In this document: positions 26,418 through 34,223 of the stretch, in pieces
Layout of the letters: the number at the start of each line of letters is the position of its first letter
How positions within the stretch are numbered: position 1 is the first letter of the stretch
DNA from: Candidatus Poribacteria bacterium
GTDB lineage: Bacteria > Poribacteria > WGA-4E > PCPOR2b
NCBI GenBank assembly: GCA_022822785.1
Contig: JAJEAL010000026.1
Coordinates: 62,001-126,000 of the forward strand
Length of the DNA stretch: 64,000 nucleotides
Direction: 5' to 3'
Position numbers and translations under genes: made by a program
Notes under the pieces: generated by a model
The model's input: the letters and a program-made list of their open reading frames with translations, nothing else
The model's database searches: none
Told to the model about the DNA's origin: nothing

Positions 26418-27413
26418 ATGTACGGTTTTCAGATTAAGCAGCCATCAATTCTACTGACTCTTTCCGTTCTTTTAGTAATAATTGGAATACCGCTCTACGC
26501 ACAAAGTCCGCCCGTAACGCAACTCGGCGTGATGCAAACCGCCGACACATTGGGCAAAGGTGGCTATACGACCTTTTTTGGGATGTTTCAAGTCGATAGA
26601 AAAATGTTGGATACAGATCTCAAACAACCGCAGCGTGTGGTTATCGGTAATTTTGAGGGATTACATAATGTTGAGTTTGAGGTCAACACCTTCTTAGTGC
26701 CTACCCGATTGACGTACGGAATCGGCAAGCGATTGGATCTCGTCCTCGGCGCGACCTTTTCGACTAGCAGCGCCCAGAAAATCGTCCCCGACTTTTATCG
26801 AATCGGTGATACCTACGATACAGAACAATCAATAGACACAGCGCAGGATCGGAGGGTATACGAACAATCCATCTTTGATGTTACTACCGGACTGAAATAT
26901 AACATCAAACCGGACGTACAGGACGGTTTGCCCGGCATATCAATTGGAGGCGATGTGCAAATTGGGTTTACCGCCGATGATCGGCTCAACTCTGACAAGG
27001 AGTTCCTCGATCCCTCGCCTGCGGATAGTTTTCCATTTATGGGTGTCAACACCTATCTGGTCGGAACACAGCGATTTGGTCAATTCATGAGGTTACATGT
27101 AGGGGTCGGTAGTTATCTTTCTTCCAAATCCCTTAAAACGTCGGATTCATTTCTGTTGCTTTGGCAGCTTGGGACTGAATTTGCCTTTTCCGATAACTTT
27201 TGGCTTGTGGGCGACTTCACACGACGACATGCCCTCAGCGGAATTACAATTAACGACCTAATTGGTATCGGTTTTCGATACAAGCTGTCTGACACGGCGT
27301 CTTTTAATATCGGCTATGTGACCGAGCCAGGATTTCAATTCTATCTGACGGTTGGTGGTGGCGCGAAAGGCGGCATCGTACCAGCAGCCGGGGGTAATGA
27401 CCTGTTGTTTTAG
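26418..27413 (+). CDS. Predicted outer-membrane beta-barrel protein
   Basis: 331 residues. A signal peptide ends near PLYAQ (residue 29). The rest is strand-rich with alternating aromatic residues (YTTFFGMFQVDRKM, LDLVLGATFSTSS, ISIGGDVQIGFTADD, LRLHVGVGSYLSSK, IGIGFRYKLSDTASFNIGYV) and ends in a C-terminal Phe (NDLLF), the usual signal for outer-membrane insertion. No named family recognised. It lies 68 bases after the FN3 lipoprotein, and the pair may form an envelope complex. AAGGA-type spacing upstream of the ATG is weak. Confidence 0.7.
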   Translation: MYGFQIKQPSILLTLSVLLVIIGIPLYAQSPPVTQLGVMQTADTLGKGGYTTFFGMFQVDRKMLDTDLKQPQRVVIGNFEGLHNVEFEVNTFLVPTRLTYGIGKRLDLVLGATFSTSSAQKIVPDFYRIGDTYDTEQSIDTAQDRRVYEQSIFDVTTGLKYNIKPDVQDGLPGISIGGDVQIGFTADDRLNSDKEFLDPSPADSFPFMGVNTYLVGTQRFGQFMRLHVGVGSYLSSKSLKTSDSFLLLWQLGTEFAFSDNFWLVGDFTRRHALSGITINDLIGIGFRYKLSDTASFNIGYVTEPGFQFYLTVGGGAKGGIVPAAGGNDLLF

Positions 27414-27579
27414 GTAAGATGCAGCAAGTATAGAGGCAACCTAGCTCGCGTCACTTGAAGCTCCTGAGGCAAGGGATTTTTCTACTGCAATGCTCAACTT
27501 TTGAAGGAGCGCAGACGCTGAAAAAATGAACCGCTACGCTAGTAGATAGATTTCCTTGAACGCTTCAAAGGAGAGGGAA

Positions 27580-28686
27580 ATGCCAATGTTATTCAAATTC
27601 TGGTTTCGCCGGTTTCGCCGGGTGAGTCGTAACCGTCATATTCAGCGTATCACGGTGGCAGGACTTATCGTTCTCGGCGCTATCACTCTCAATGCTGCAT
27701 GTTTCTACTTTTTTGAAAAGTCAGTGAAGGCAGAATTGACGCTTTGGGATTCTGTTTGGCTCAGTTTTACGACCATCACCACCGTTGGTTACGGAGACCT
27801 CGCCGCATCAACGATCGGGGGAAGGGTCGCAACAATGGTCTTGCTATACGGAGTTGGATTGGCTACATTCCCCTATGTGATTACTCAGATTGTGGACACC
27901 ACTGTCGAAAGAAATAATGATCGCCGTCGCGGGTTGATTGATTGCCGCGACCTTGTAGAAAATCATATCATCATTGTCAACTACCCCTCCGAATTGAGGG
28001 TAGCTTCAATAATAGAGCAGCTTTCATCGGATGTAGTAACAGCACACCGCCCCATTGTTGTCTTGGCGAATGGTGTGGACGAATTGAGTTTCAACCGTTC
28101 CGATGTTTACTTTGTCCGAGGTGCACCGTTAGAAGAAGAATCGTGGAAGCGGGCGAACATTGAGATGGCGTACGCAGTCCTCATCCTCGCGCCCGAAACC
28201 GAGGAACACGTGGCAGATGCAATTACGGCATCGACGATTTCACTCATCGAAACACTCCATCCAAACATCCGGACGATTGCGGAATGCACTAGTATTCAAC
28301 ACTTGGCAATTTTCCGATCTTTTCGATGTGATGCCGTCATTCCCACGAATAATATTGCCGCGAAGGTGTTGGCACAAGAGGTGCGCGATCGTGGACTTGC
28401 GCTCGCGGTCCGGGAACTGTTGACCGAAGCAGAAGGGAGCGAGTTGTATAGCGAAGCGATTGAGATTGATGGGATAAATTTTGGTCAACTACAATCCTTA
28501 CTCTTGGAGTTGAAAGCCGAGGTCATTTTGGTAGGTATCCTCAGAGATAACCAGCACATGATTAATCCCTCGTTAGACCTTCAGATTCAGCGCACAGATC
28601 GGCTCATCCTTATCGGCAATCGTCGTAGCGATTGGGAACAAATCCACGAAAAGATATTAAGCGTCAGGGGAGGCAATATCAGTTGA
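27580..28686 (+). CDS. Two-transmembrane potassium channel with RCK (TrkA-N/TrkA-C) domain
   Basis: 368 residues from ATG 27580, chosen for AAAGGAGAGGG just upstream. Two helices (about 25-46 and 80-105) flank the K+ selectivity filter TTVGYGD (residues 67-73). A regulatory RCK-like domain follows (HIIIVNYP near 126), with a TrkA-C-like end (DRLILIGNRR). The Rossmann glycine motif is weak: NYPSELR stands where GxGxxG is expected, so nucleotide binding may be lost or altered. The resemblance is to MthK-type channels. It ends 50 bases from the convergent membrane paralogues. Confidence 0.9.
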   Translation: MPMLFKFWFRRFRRVSRNRHIQRITVAGLIVLGAITLNAACFYFFEKSVKAELTLWDSVWLSFTTITTVGYGDLAASTIGGRVATMVLLYGVGLATFPYVITQIVDTTVERNNDRRRGLIDCRDLVENHIIIVNYPSELRVASIIEQLSSDVVTAHRPIVVLANGVDELSFNRSDVYFVRGAPLEEESWKRANIEMAYAVLILAPETEEHVADAITASTISLIETLHPNIRTIAECTSIQHLAIFRSFRCDAVIPTNNIAAKVLAQEVRDRGLALAVRELLTEAEGSELYSEAIEIDGINFGQLQSLLLELKAEVILVGILRDNQHMINPSLDLQIQRTDRLILIGNRRSDWEQIHEKILSVRGGNIS

Positions 28687-28735
28687 AGAATTTTTAGACG
28701 CCCTTTCTTGTGTTCTCCATCCTGAATGAGAGCTT

Positions 28736-29212
28736 CTAGGTACCAGGGCGAAAGAGTGTTACCAGACAACCACCAACCGCCGCTAGCACAATACCGAGTA
28801 CAAACTGCCAACGCAGCGCCCCCCAGCCTCCAGCTGGCGGATGTATCGCTGTTGCGACCACCGCATTGACAATCGGCGCGCCTGCGAAAACAATAGACAT
28901 CACCACAGGCGGGGTGCCTTTTGCTCCAAACGCCAAGAGGACACCGAACGCCCCCACCGCACCCACCAAGCCCGCAAGCGTTGACCAGACCAATCCCTTC
29001 GTCGGAAAAGTCCATTGCGCCCCGTTGACTGCCAACATGATTGCTGAACCGATAACCGCTGTCAACAGATACGCAATCCCAACAAACAGAAACGCTTTGT
29101 ACCGCCCATGCACCGGATCACTCATAGATACCTGTCCTGTATGCAAAAGGACACCGTAGAGTCCCCACGATGCAACAGTCATAAGTGCAAATATTAACCA
29201 AGTCATACGCAT
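28736..29212 (-). CDS. Small membrane protein, tandem paralogue 3 of 3 (DMT/EamA-like half)
   Basis: 158 residues from ATG 29212, which has AGGAGG at the right distance. Four to five hydrophobic helices. Begins MTWLIFALMTVASWGLYGVL after two extra residues and ends FRPGT. Conserved blocks shared with the two upstream genes are RYKAFLFVGIAYLL, NGAQWTFPTKG, LLAFGAKGTPPVV and ALRWQFVLGI. The fold resembles half of an EamA/drug-metabolite transporter, so assembly of two or more copies would be needed. Substrate unknown. Confidence 0.7.
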   Translation of the reverse strand: MRMTWLIFALMTVASWGLYGVLLHTGQVSMSDPVHGRYKAFLFVGIAYLLTAVIGSAIMLAVNGAQWTFPTKGLVWSTLAGLVGAVGAFGVLLAFGAKGTPPVVMSIVFAGAPIVNAVVATAIHPPAGGWGALRWQFVLGIVLAAVGGCLVTLFRPGT

Positions 29213-29266
29213 CAAATTCCTCCTATATCCCCACCTCAACACGTGGTTGAGGTGGGGGAAGTCGTG

Positions 29267-29758
29267 CTACATCGGCCGATAAATTGTCACCATACAGATG
29301 TCCAATATTACTAACTGGAAGCCGACGAGAAACTGCCACCGTAAGCCTCCCGCTTGTGGTGTGTCTATTGCCAAAGCAAGAACCGCATTGATAAGCTGTG
29401 CACCGGTGAAGAGAATAGTCATGACCACCGCCGGCGTGCCCTGTGCCTCAAAGGCTAAGAGGATGCCCAACGCAGTCGTTGCGCTGGCCGCCCCTGCTAA
29501 AGTCGCCAAGATTATCCCTCTTATTGGAAAATGCCATTGGATACCTCTGAACTTCAATATCAGTGCTGATCCGACGATCGCCACCAATGAAAAGCCAATC
29601 CCAGCAAAAAAGAGTGTCTTGTATCGTGCTTGAGTCGGATCTGTCATCGCTAGCCGGCTCGCATGGAGTAGGATACCGTAGATGCCTAGGGCACCAACCT
29701 TCATCAATGAAAACAGTAACCAAGGCCTACGAAATATTAACAAACGCCTACGACGCAT
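29267..29758 (-). CDS. Small membrane protein, tandem paralogue 2 of 3
   Basis: 163 residues. Basic N terminus (MRRRRLLIFRRPW) differs from its neighbours, but the core blocks are the same: ARYKTLFFAGIGFSL, RGIQWHFPIRG, LLAFEAQGTPAVV and GLRWQFLVG, ending YRPM. It is the most diverged of the three; charged residues in the N terminus may have arisen by extension upstream of the ancestral MTWL-type start. GAGGGA lies before the ATG. Function unknown. Confidence 0.68.
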   Translation of the reverse strand: MRRRRLLIFRRPWLLFSLMKVGALGIYGILLHASRLAMTDPTQARYKTLFFAGIGFSLVAIVGSALILKFRGIQWHFPIRGIILATLAGAASATTALGILLAFEAQGTPAVVMTILFTGAQLINAVLALAIDTPQAGGLRWQFLVGFQLVILDICMVTIYRPM

Positions 29759-29769
29759 CTATAATCCCT

Positions 29770-30234
29770 CTATGTTCCGGGCCTATAAACTGTTACCATA
29801 TAACCGCCAATCGCTGCTGCCGTGATACCGAAGATAAACTCCCACCGTAAACTTCCCGGAGCCGGCGGATACAGTGTTATAGCAATAGCCGCATTGAGCA
29901 CGGGTGCGCCTGCGGCACCGATGGATATAACAACAACCGGGGAGCCCTGCGCTGCAAATGCCAAGAGGTTACAGAAAATCACCCCAACAACGGCTATCCC
30001 CGCCAAGACTCCTAGGCTCAACCCCTTCACTGGGAAACTCCATTGTGCGCCATTGACTGCCAACATCACCCCTGATCCAACAACTGCTATCAATGAATAA
30101 CCGATACCCGCAAAAAGAAGTGCTTTGTATTGGCCATTAGCTGAATCGCCCATCGCTTTCTGTCCTGCATGGGTAAGAACGCCGAAAATTCCGGACGATA
30201 TCGTCGCTATAAGCGTAAATACCAACCAAGTCAT
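29770..30234 (-). CDS. Small membrane protein, tandem paralogue 1 of 3
   Basis: 154 residues, first in transcription order. It begins MTWLVFTLIATISSGIFGVL and carries QYKALLFAGIGYSL, NGAQWSFPVKG, LLAFAAQGSPVVV and SLRWEFIFGI, ending YRPGT like paralogue 3. The three lie head to tail with gaps of 11 and 54 bases and begin 17 bases after the glycosyltransferase, so they probably share its transcript. A DMT/EamA-like half transporter is the best description. Confidence 0.7.
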   Translation of the reverse strand: MTWLVFTLIATISSGIFGVLTHAGQKAMGDSANGQYKALLFAGIGYSLIAVVGSGVMLAVNGAQWSFPVKGLSLGVLAGIAVVGVIFCNLLAFAAQGSPVVVISIGAAGAPVLNAAIAITLYPPAPGSLRWEFIFGITAAAIGGYMVTVYRPGT

Positions 30235-30251
30235 GTATACCTAAAATCCTC

Positions 30252-31544
30252 CTATCTACTGATATACTTTTGATAAACTGCCAAAGTTGCTTCTGCCATT
30301 ATATCATCGCTAAAGTCACGGTGTACTGTTGCCTTACCCCGCTGTCCCAGTTGTTCCCTGTGAGACTGATTACCCATGAGTTGAGATATTCCGTCTGCAA
30401 GCGCGTCGGGCGATTCTGCATCCACCAATATACCCCCGCCGGTCGCTGCTATTAATTCGGGAAAGGTGCCATGTCGTGGTTGCACAACGGGAACACCATT
30501 GGCAAGCGCTTCTAAAATGAAAAGCCCCTTTGACTCCTTGTATGTGGTCGGCACGGATAAGACGTGGAGACCATTGAGGAAGTCAATTTTTTGGTGCCGA
30601 TCGACTTCGCCCCAATAGTCAAAGGCTTCTGATAGGCCCCACGCCTCGATCTGCTTAATCAATTGCTCAAGATACGGCTCATCTTTTTTGCCCAGATAAC
30701 CGGCGACCTTGAGTTGGACCTTGCCCAATCCAAGCCTATTTGTCAGCCTGTAGAACGCTTCAACCAACAGATGGAGCCCCTTTTCCGGACAGATACGAGC
30801 TAAATACCCAATCACGAAGGGGGTTTCAGGGAGCTCCTGTTCTCGTAACCCGTGCTCATTCAGATTCAAACCGAGAGGCACAACATCAATTGTTTTCAGT
30901 GGAATATCCAGATAGTCTGCCATAAAGTCCGCATAGTATTGGCAAGGGGCGATGTATCCATCCACCTCTGAAGCGCGCGCTTGCAGCAGATCCAACGCTT
31001 GCGATTTATACGGCTCGATGAGGTCTTCGAGAAAAATATCTTCTCCTTGAAGCGCACAGAGGATCGGAACGCCTAACGCTTTTTTTATTTCTTTTGCAAA
31101 GCCCACAAACATGGAGTTGGTCAGTTGAACCAGATCGGGTTGATACGAATCTTTCAGCCACTTAACCAGTTTTGCCAGTTCTTTTTTCTGCTTCCCTTCC
31201 TCCCCCTGAAGCACTGAAACGGTCAATGCGCCAAGATCTTTCGCACTAGTAGACGCGCTCAAACGGGATAGCCTATTTAACAGAGAATTACTATCGAATA
31301 ACCGATCAAGCAGCCAAGGGGTATGACGAAATAACGCCGACCGCTGTTGGAGATATACGTTGATTCCGCCGTAAAACACGCGCTCGATGCTGACATCCGT
31401 TTCATCGGTACGGATAGGCGTATAGGTCGGAATTAAGGCAACGTCGTGTCCCTTCCTTTGCAACGCTGCGGCAAGTGTATTATCATGGATACAAGTGCCG
31501 CAATACATGCCCGCGGCACCCGCGGCGATATATGCTATTTTCAT
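30252..31544 (-). CDS. Glycosyltransferase family 4 protein
   Basis: 430 residues from ATG 31544 (MKIAYIAAG), the usual start for the family; an in-frame codon at 31577 gives 11 more residues without homology. GT-B fold: the N-terminal domain begins with AAGMYCGTCIHDN, and the C-terminal domain has GYLARICPEKGLHLLVEAF near 235 and the donor-binding acidic motif in ESKGLFILEALANGVPVVQP near 345. Transfers a sugar from a nucleotide donor to an unknown acceptor. It lies 37 bases downstream of the SSS symporter gene on the same strand. Confidence 0.9.
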   Translation of the reverse strand: MKIAYIAAGAAGMYCGTCIHDNTLAAALQRKGHDVALIPTYTPIRTDETDVSIERVFYGGINVYLQQRSALFRHTPWLLDRLFDSNSLLNRLSRLSASTSAKDLGALTVSVLQGEEGKQKKELAKLVKWLKDSYQPDLVQLTNSMFVGFAKEIKKALGVPILCALQGEDIFLEDLIEPYKSQALDLLQARASEVDGYIAPCQYYADFMADYLDIPLKTIDVVPLGLNLNEHGLREQELPETPFVIGYLARICPEKGLHLLVEAFYRLTNRLGLGKVQLKVAGYLGKKDEPYLEQLIKQIEAWGLSEAFDYWGEVDRHQKIDFLNGLHVLSVPTTYKESKGLFILEALANGVPVVQPRHGTFPELIAATGGGILVDAESPDALADGISQLMGNQSHREQLGQRGKATVHRDFSDDIMAEATLAVYQKYISR

Positions 31545-31581
31545 AATGGGTCCAACGTGAAACGCGAATAATCTCAAGTAT

Positions 31582-33072
31582 TTATATATCTGTCTTCTCT
31601 ACTTCCGATGGGAAAAATTTCTGGATTATAGTTGGATGTGGCGGTTTACTAATTAGGGAACCGATAACCATTGCTAGAGCAGAAACCGCAAGAATAACGG
31701 CAACAGGCATGATTCCGGTGCTACTTACCGTGTAACCGGGCACCCGCCAACCTTGAATAAAAAAATAGATCCATAATATCACGACGCTGATAATAGAAGC
31801 GAAGGCACCATGTTTTGTACTACGCTTCCAAAAGAGGGCAGCGATGACAATCGGGAATAGCGACGCGAATCCCGTAAAAGACCAGACAGCAAGTTTGAAG
31901 ATACTACGGTTGAGAACCAGCGAAAGTAGGTAGGTCAGACAAAGTATCCCGAAAACAAAAAATCGCCCAACCAAGATTTGTCTTTTTTCGCTCAGCCCCT
32001 CCTGCATAGCGTGAGAACGAAATCCGTAATGTCGAACAATATCATGTGTAAACATACTTCCAATGGAAAGCGATTGGGAGTCCAGGGAAGACATAATCGC
32101 TGCGAAAACACCCGCCCCCAGAAGTCCCGCAAGCACTCCGGGCGCATGACGCTCAATCATCTGCACCAAAACTGAATTGGCTTCTGCTCCCTTGAGACCT
32201 GGTACATCCACACTGCCGAAAATTCCGAGTAGGACACTCGGTACCCATACGGCCGCCACACAGAGGGGATACCACACAACGGGATAGCGAAATGTCCGTG
32301 CACTTTCTGCCGTGAGCCAGTGCATGAAAATATGGGGGAACATCCCTACCGAGAGCGGGATGCAGGTATAGGTCAATAGTTCCATCGGCTTGATGTGGGT
32401 GCCAAGAATCAATAGATCCGGTGACACCCGCTCCAACGTTGCGGAAAACCCACCCATTTTATGCACGATGGTAAAAAACGTCACCCCGCCGAGGGTCATA
32501 AAAACGAGTGTTTGAAACGTGTTTGCCCAAGCGGTACCACGCACCCCACCGTAGCAGACATAGGTGAAAACTACCACGCAAACTAGCAAGCCTCCCAACC
32601 ATTGTGGAATCTGTCCGCCCGTAATCTGATTTAAGGTAATACCACCACCCATTACACCAATCAACAAGTATGGCACAATGAGCGCAACAATGACGACGAA
32701 AAGCAGTAACCCTAACCCTTCGCTGTTCCACCGCTCTCTAAAGTATTGCACCTGTGTCAAATAGCTGTGTCGCTTCCCAATTGCCCAGAGTCGGGTGCCA
32801 ACGAAAAAGAAGATACACGGAGCGACCAAAGCGGTCGAGGAAGCCATCAGAGCGAAGACGCCGATTCCTCTATGGTAGGCCTCACCGGAAGCACCGAGGA
32901 TGGAGAACGCTGTCATATTCGTACCGAAAAGGGACATCAATAGCACAAAGGGTCCAATAGTTCGGCTAGCAACGAAATAATCTTCACCAGTACCCCGAAA
33001 AAATCTATGGCTCATAGTACCGACGATGAGCACAATTATCAGATATGCAAAAATAACAAGGGTAACCATCAT
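31582..33072 (-). CDS. Sodium:solute symporter family transporter
   Basis: 496 residues with about 13 hydrophobic helices. The N-terminal YFVASRTIGPFVLLMSLFGTNMTAFSILG and the later CYGGVRGTAWANTFQT and AAIMSSLDSQSLSIGSMFTHDI are SSS family signatures covering the Na+ site. Substrates in the family include sugars, proline, pantothenate and carboxylates; this one is undetermined. Its ATG overlaps the stop of the DUF3311 gene (ATGA), the usual two-gene arrangement for this transporter subgroup. Confidence 0.93.
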   Translation of the reverse strand: MMVTLVIFAYLIIVLIVGTMSHRFFRGTGEDYFVASRTIGPFVLLMSLFGTNMTAFSILGASGEAYHRGIGVFALMASSTALVAPCIFFFVGTRLWAIGKRHSYLTQVQYFRERWNSEGLGLLLFVVIVALIVPYLLIGVMGGGITLNQITGGQIPQWLGGLLVCVVVFTYVCYGGVRGTAWANTFQTLVFMTLGGVTFFTIVHKMGGFSATLERVSPDLLILGTHIKPMELLTYTCIPLSVGMFPHIFMHWLTAESARTFRYPVVWYPLCVAAVWVPSVLLGIFGSVDVPGLKGAEANSVLVQMIERHAPGVLAGLLGAGVFAAIMSSLDSQSLSIGSMFTHDIVRHYGFRSHAMQEGLSEKRQILVGRFFVFGILCLTYLLSLVLNRSIFKLAVWSFTGFASLFPIVIAALFWKRSTKHGAFASIISVVILWIYFFIQGWRVPGYTVSSTGIMPVAVILAVSALAMVIGSLISKPPHPTIIQKFFPSEVEKTDI

Positions 33073-33302
33073 TTGATGCTTTTTGCGTTTCGCTCTTCAT
33101 CTTGAAGGTAGTGGGGCCAGGCATACTTAACCACTAACGCCATTAGTATGGTCGCTGCGACACAGAATCCAATGTGATAGGCCAGTCCGATGGGTAATCC
33201 CAAAACCTGTTTTGAGTTGTCCCAGAACCAAAAATCGTTGTGAAGCAAAAACAATACAACAAGCCCAATATAAAGCATCCATCGAAAAAAAAGCGTTTTC
33301 AT
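33069..33302 (-). CDS. DUF3311 family small membrane protein
   Basis: 77 residues with two hydrophobic helices (about 8-24 and 42-62). LLHNDFWFWDN followed by LGLPIGLAYHIGFC is the DUF3311 signature. These proteins are nearly always encoded directly upstream of an SSS symporter, as here, with a four-base overlap, and are thought to be accessory subunits. The role is inferred from gene association only. Confidence 0.85.
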   Translation of the reverse strand: MKTLFFRWMLYIGLVVLFLLHNDFWFWDNSKQVLGLPIGLAYHIGFCVAATILMALVVKYAWPHYLQDEERNAKSIK

Positions 33303-33320
33303 CTGTTTATCCCCTAAGCT

Positions 33321-34133
33321 TCATGGGAAAGCAGTTTTGATAATATCCAAGAGCTCGGATTTCTCATCATTACTGATTCCTTCAGATAAACGAGCCGCAG
33401 CAACGGGGAGTTCCCAGCGCGCAATCATTTTGCGCGAAATTGACTGCATTCGCGTGTAGTGCTCTATATAAGCTTCATAGAACCGGTGACGGATCTCGGC
33501 AACTTTTTGGCGGCGTCGCTCGTTCATACTAGGCGGTAATTCGCCGACTCGAAGAAGTAAGGTTGTGCGAGCGATATCCACCAACGGAGATCCTTGAGCG
33601 GCGTCTACCCAATCAAGGATAACAGGGCCTTCAGTCGTTAGCAAGATATTCTCTGGATGAAAGTCACCGTGGCAGATGGCATTGTCCTCCGGAAGTTGAT
33701 CTAAATCGGTCAAGATGGCCGCCTTAGTCTCAAGCACTAATTCAGATACGCTTTCGATTTTGCGCTGCAATCGGTGACGTTGTGAAGGCAGCTTAGATGT
33801 GGTGCGGGTGTGCATATCAACTTGTAGTGCCGCGAGGAGATGGGCGTATGAGATAAGTTGCTGAGGCTGAGCGATTATGGCTTCTAGCATAGTCACACCG
33901 TGCACCCTTTCAAAGATGATACCTTGACGGTTGTCAATAGTAACCGTATCAATAACGGCGGGCGTGTTCAGCCCTGAATCATACGCGATAGAAGCGTGGA
34001 CAGCTTCTTGTTCGGATTCCCCCGGTGAGGCGCTTTCATGGTACAGTTTGAGAATCTTATCCTCATCCCATGCGAAAATTTCGCCGGTTCGTCCTTCGGC
34101 AAGGTAGGGATACTTAATTGTAGGTAACTCCAT
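33321..34133 (-). CDS. Aminoglycoside phosphotransferase-fold kinase
   Basis: 270 residues from ATG 34133 (MELPTIKYPYLAEGRTGEIF); an earlier in-frame ATG at 34175 adds 14 unconserved residues. The protein-kinase-like site is clear: GRTGEIFAWDEDKILKLY with the ATP-binding lysine, catalytic loop CHGDFHPENIL near 175, and metal-binding ILDWVDA near 197. It probably phosphorylates a small molecule such as a sugar, choline or antibiotic; homology alone does not imply resistance. It is 18 bases upstream of the DUF3311-SSS pair, which suggests the kinase acts on the imported solute. Confidence 0.82.
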   Translation of the reverse strand: MELPTIKYPYLAEGRTGEIFAWDEDKILKLYHESASPGESEQEAVHASIAYDSGLNTPAVIDTVTIDNRQGIIFERVHGVTMLEAIIAQPQQLISYAHLLAALQVDMHTRTTSKLPSQRHRLQRKIESVSELVLETKAAILTDLDQLPEDNAICHGDFHPENILLTTEGPVILDWVDAAQGSPLVDIARTTLLLRVGELPPSMNERRRQKVAEIRHRFYEAYIEHYTRMQSISRKMIARWELPVAAARLSEGISNDEKSELLDIIKTAFP

Positions 34134-34223
34134 CTTTTCGTTACAACCTGTATAATGATTCCCAGAAACTCGCATCGACTGTATAGGGTATATCCCAACC
34201 TCTGTACTGGTTTTCTAGAGCTA

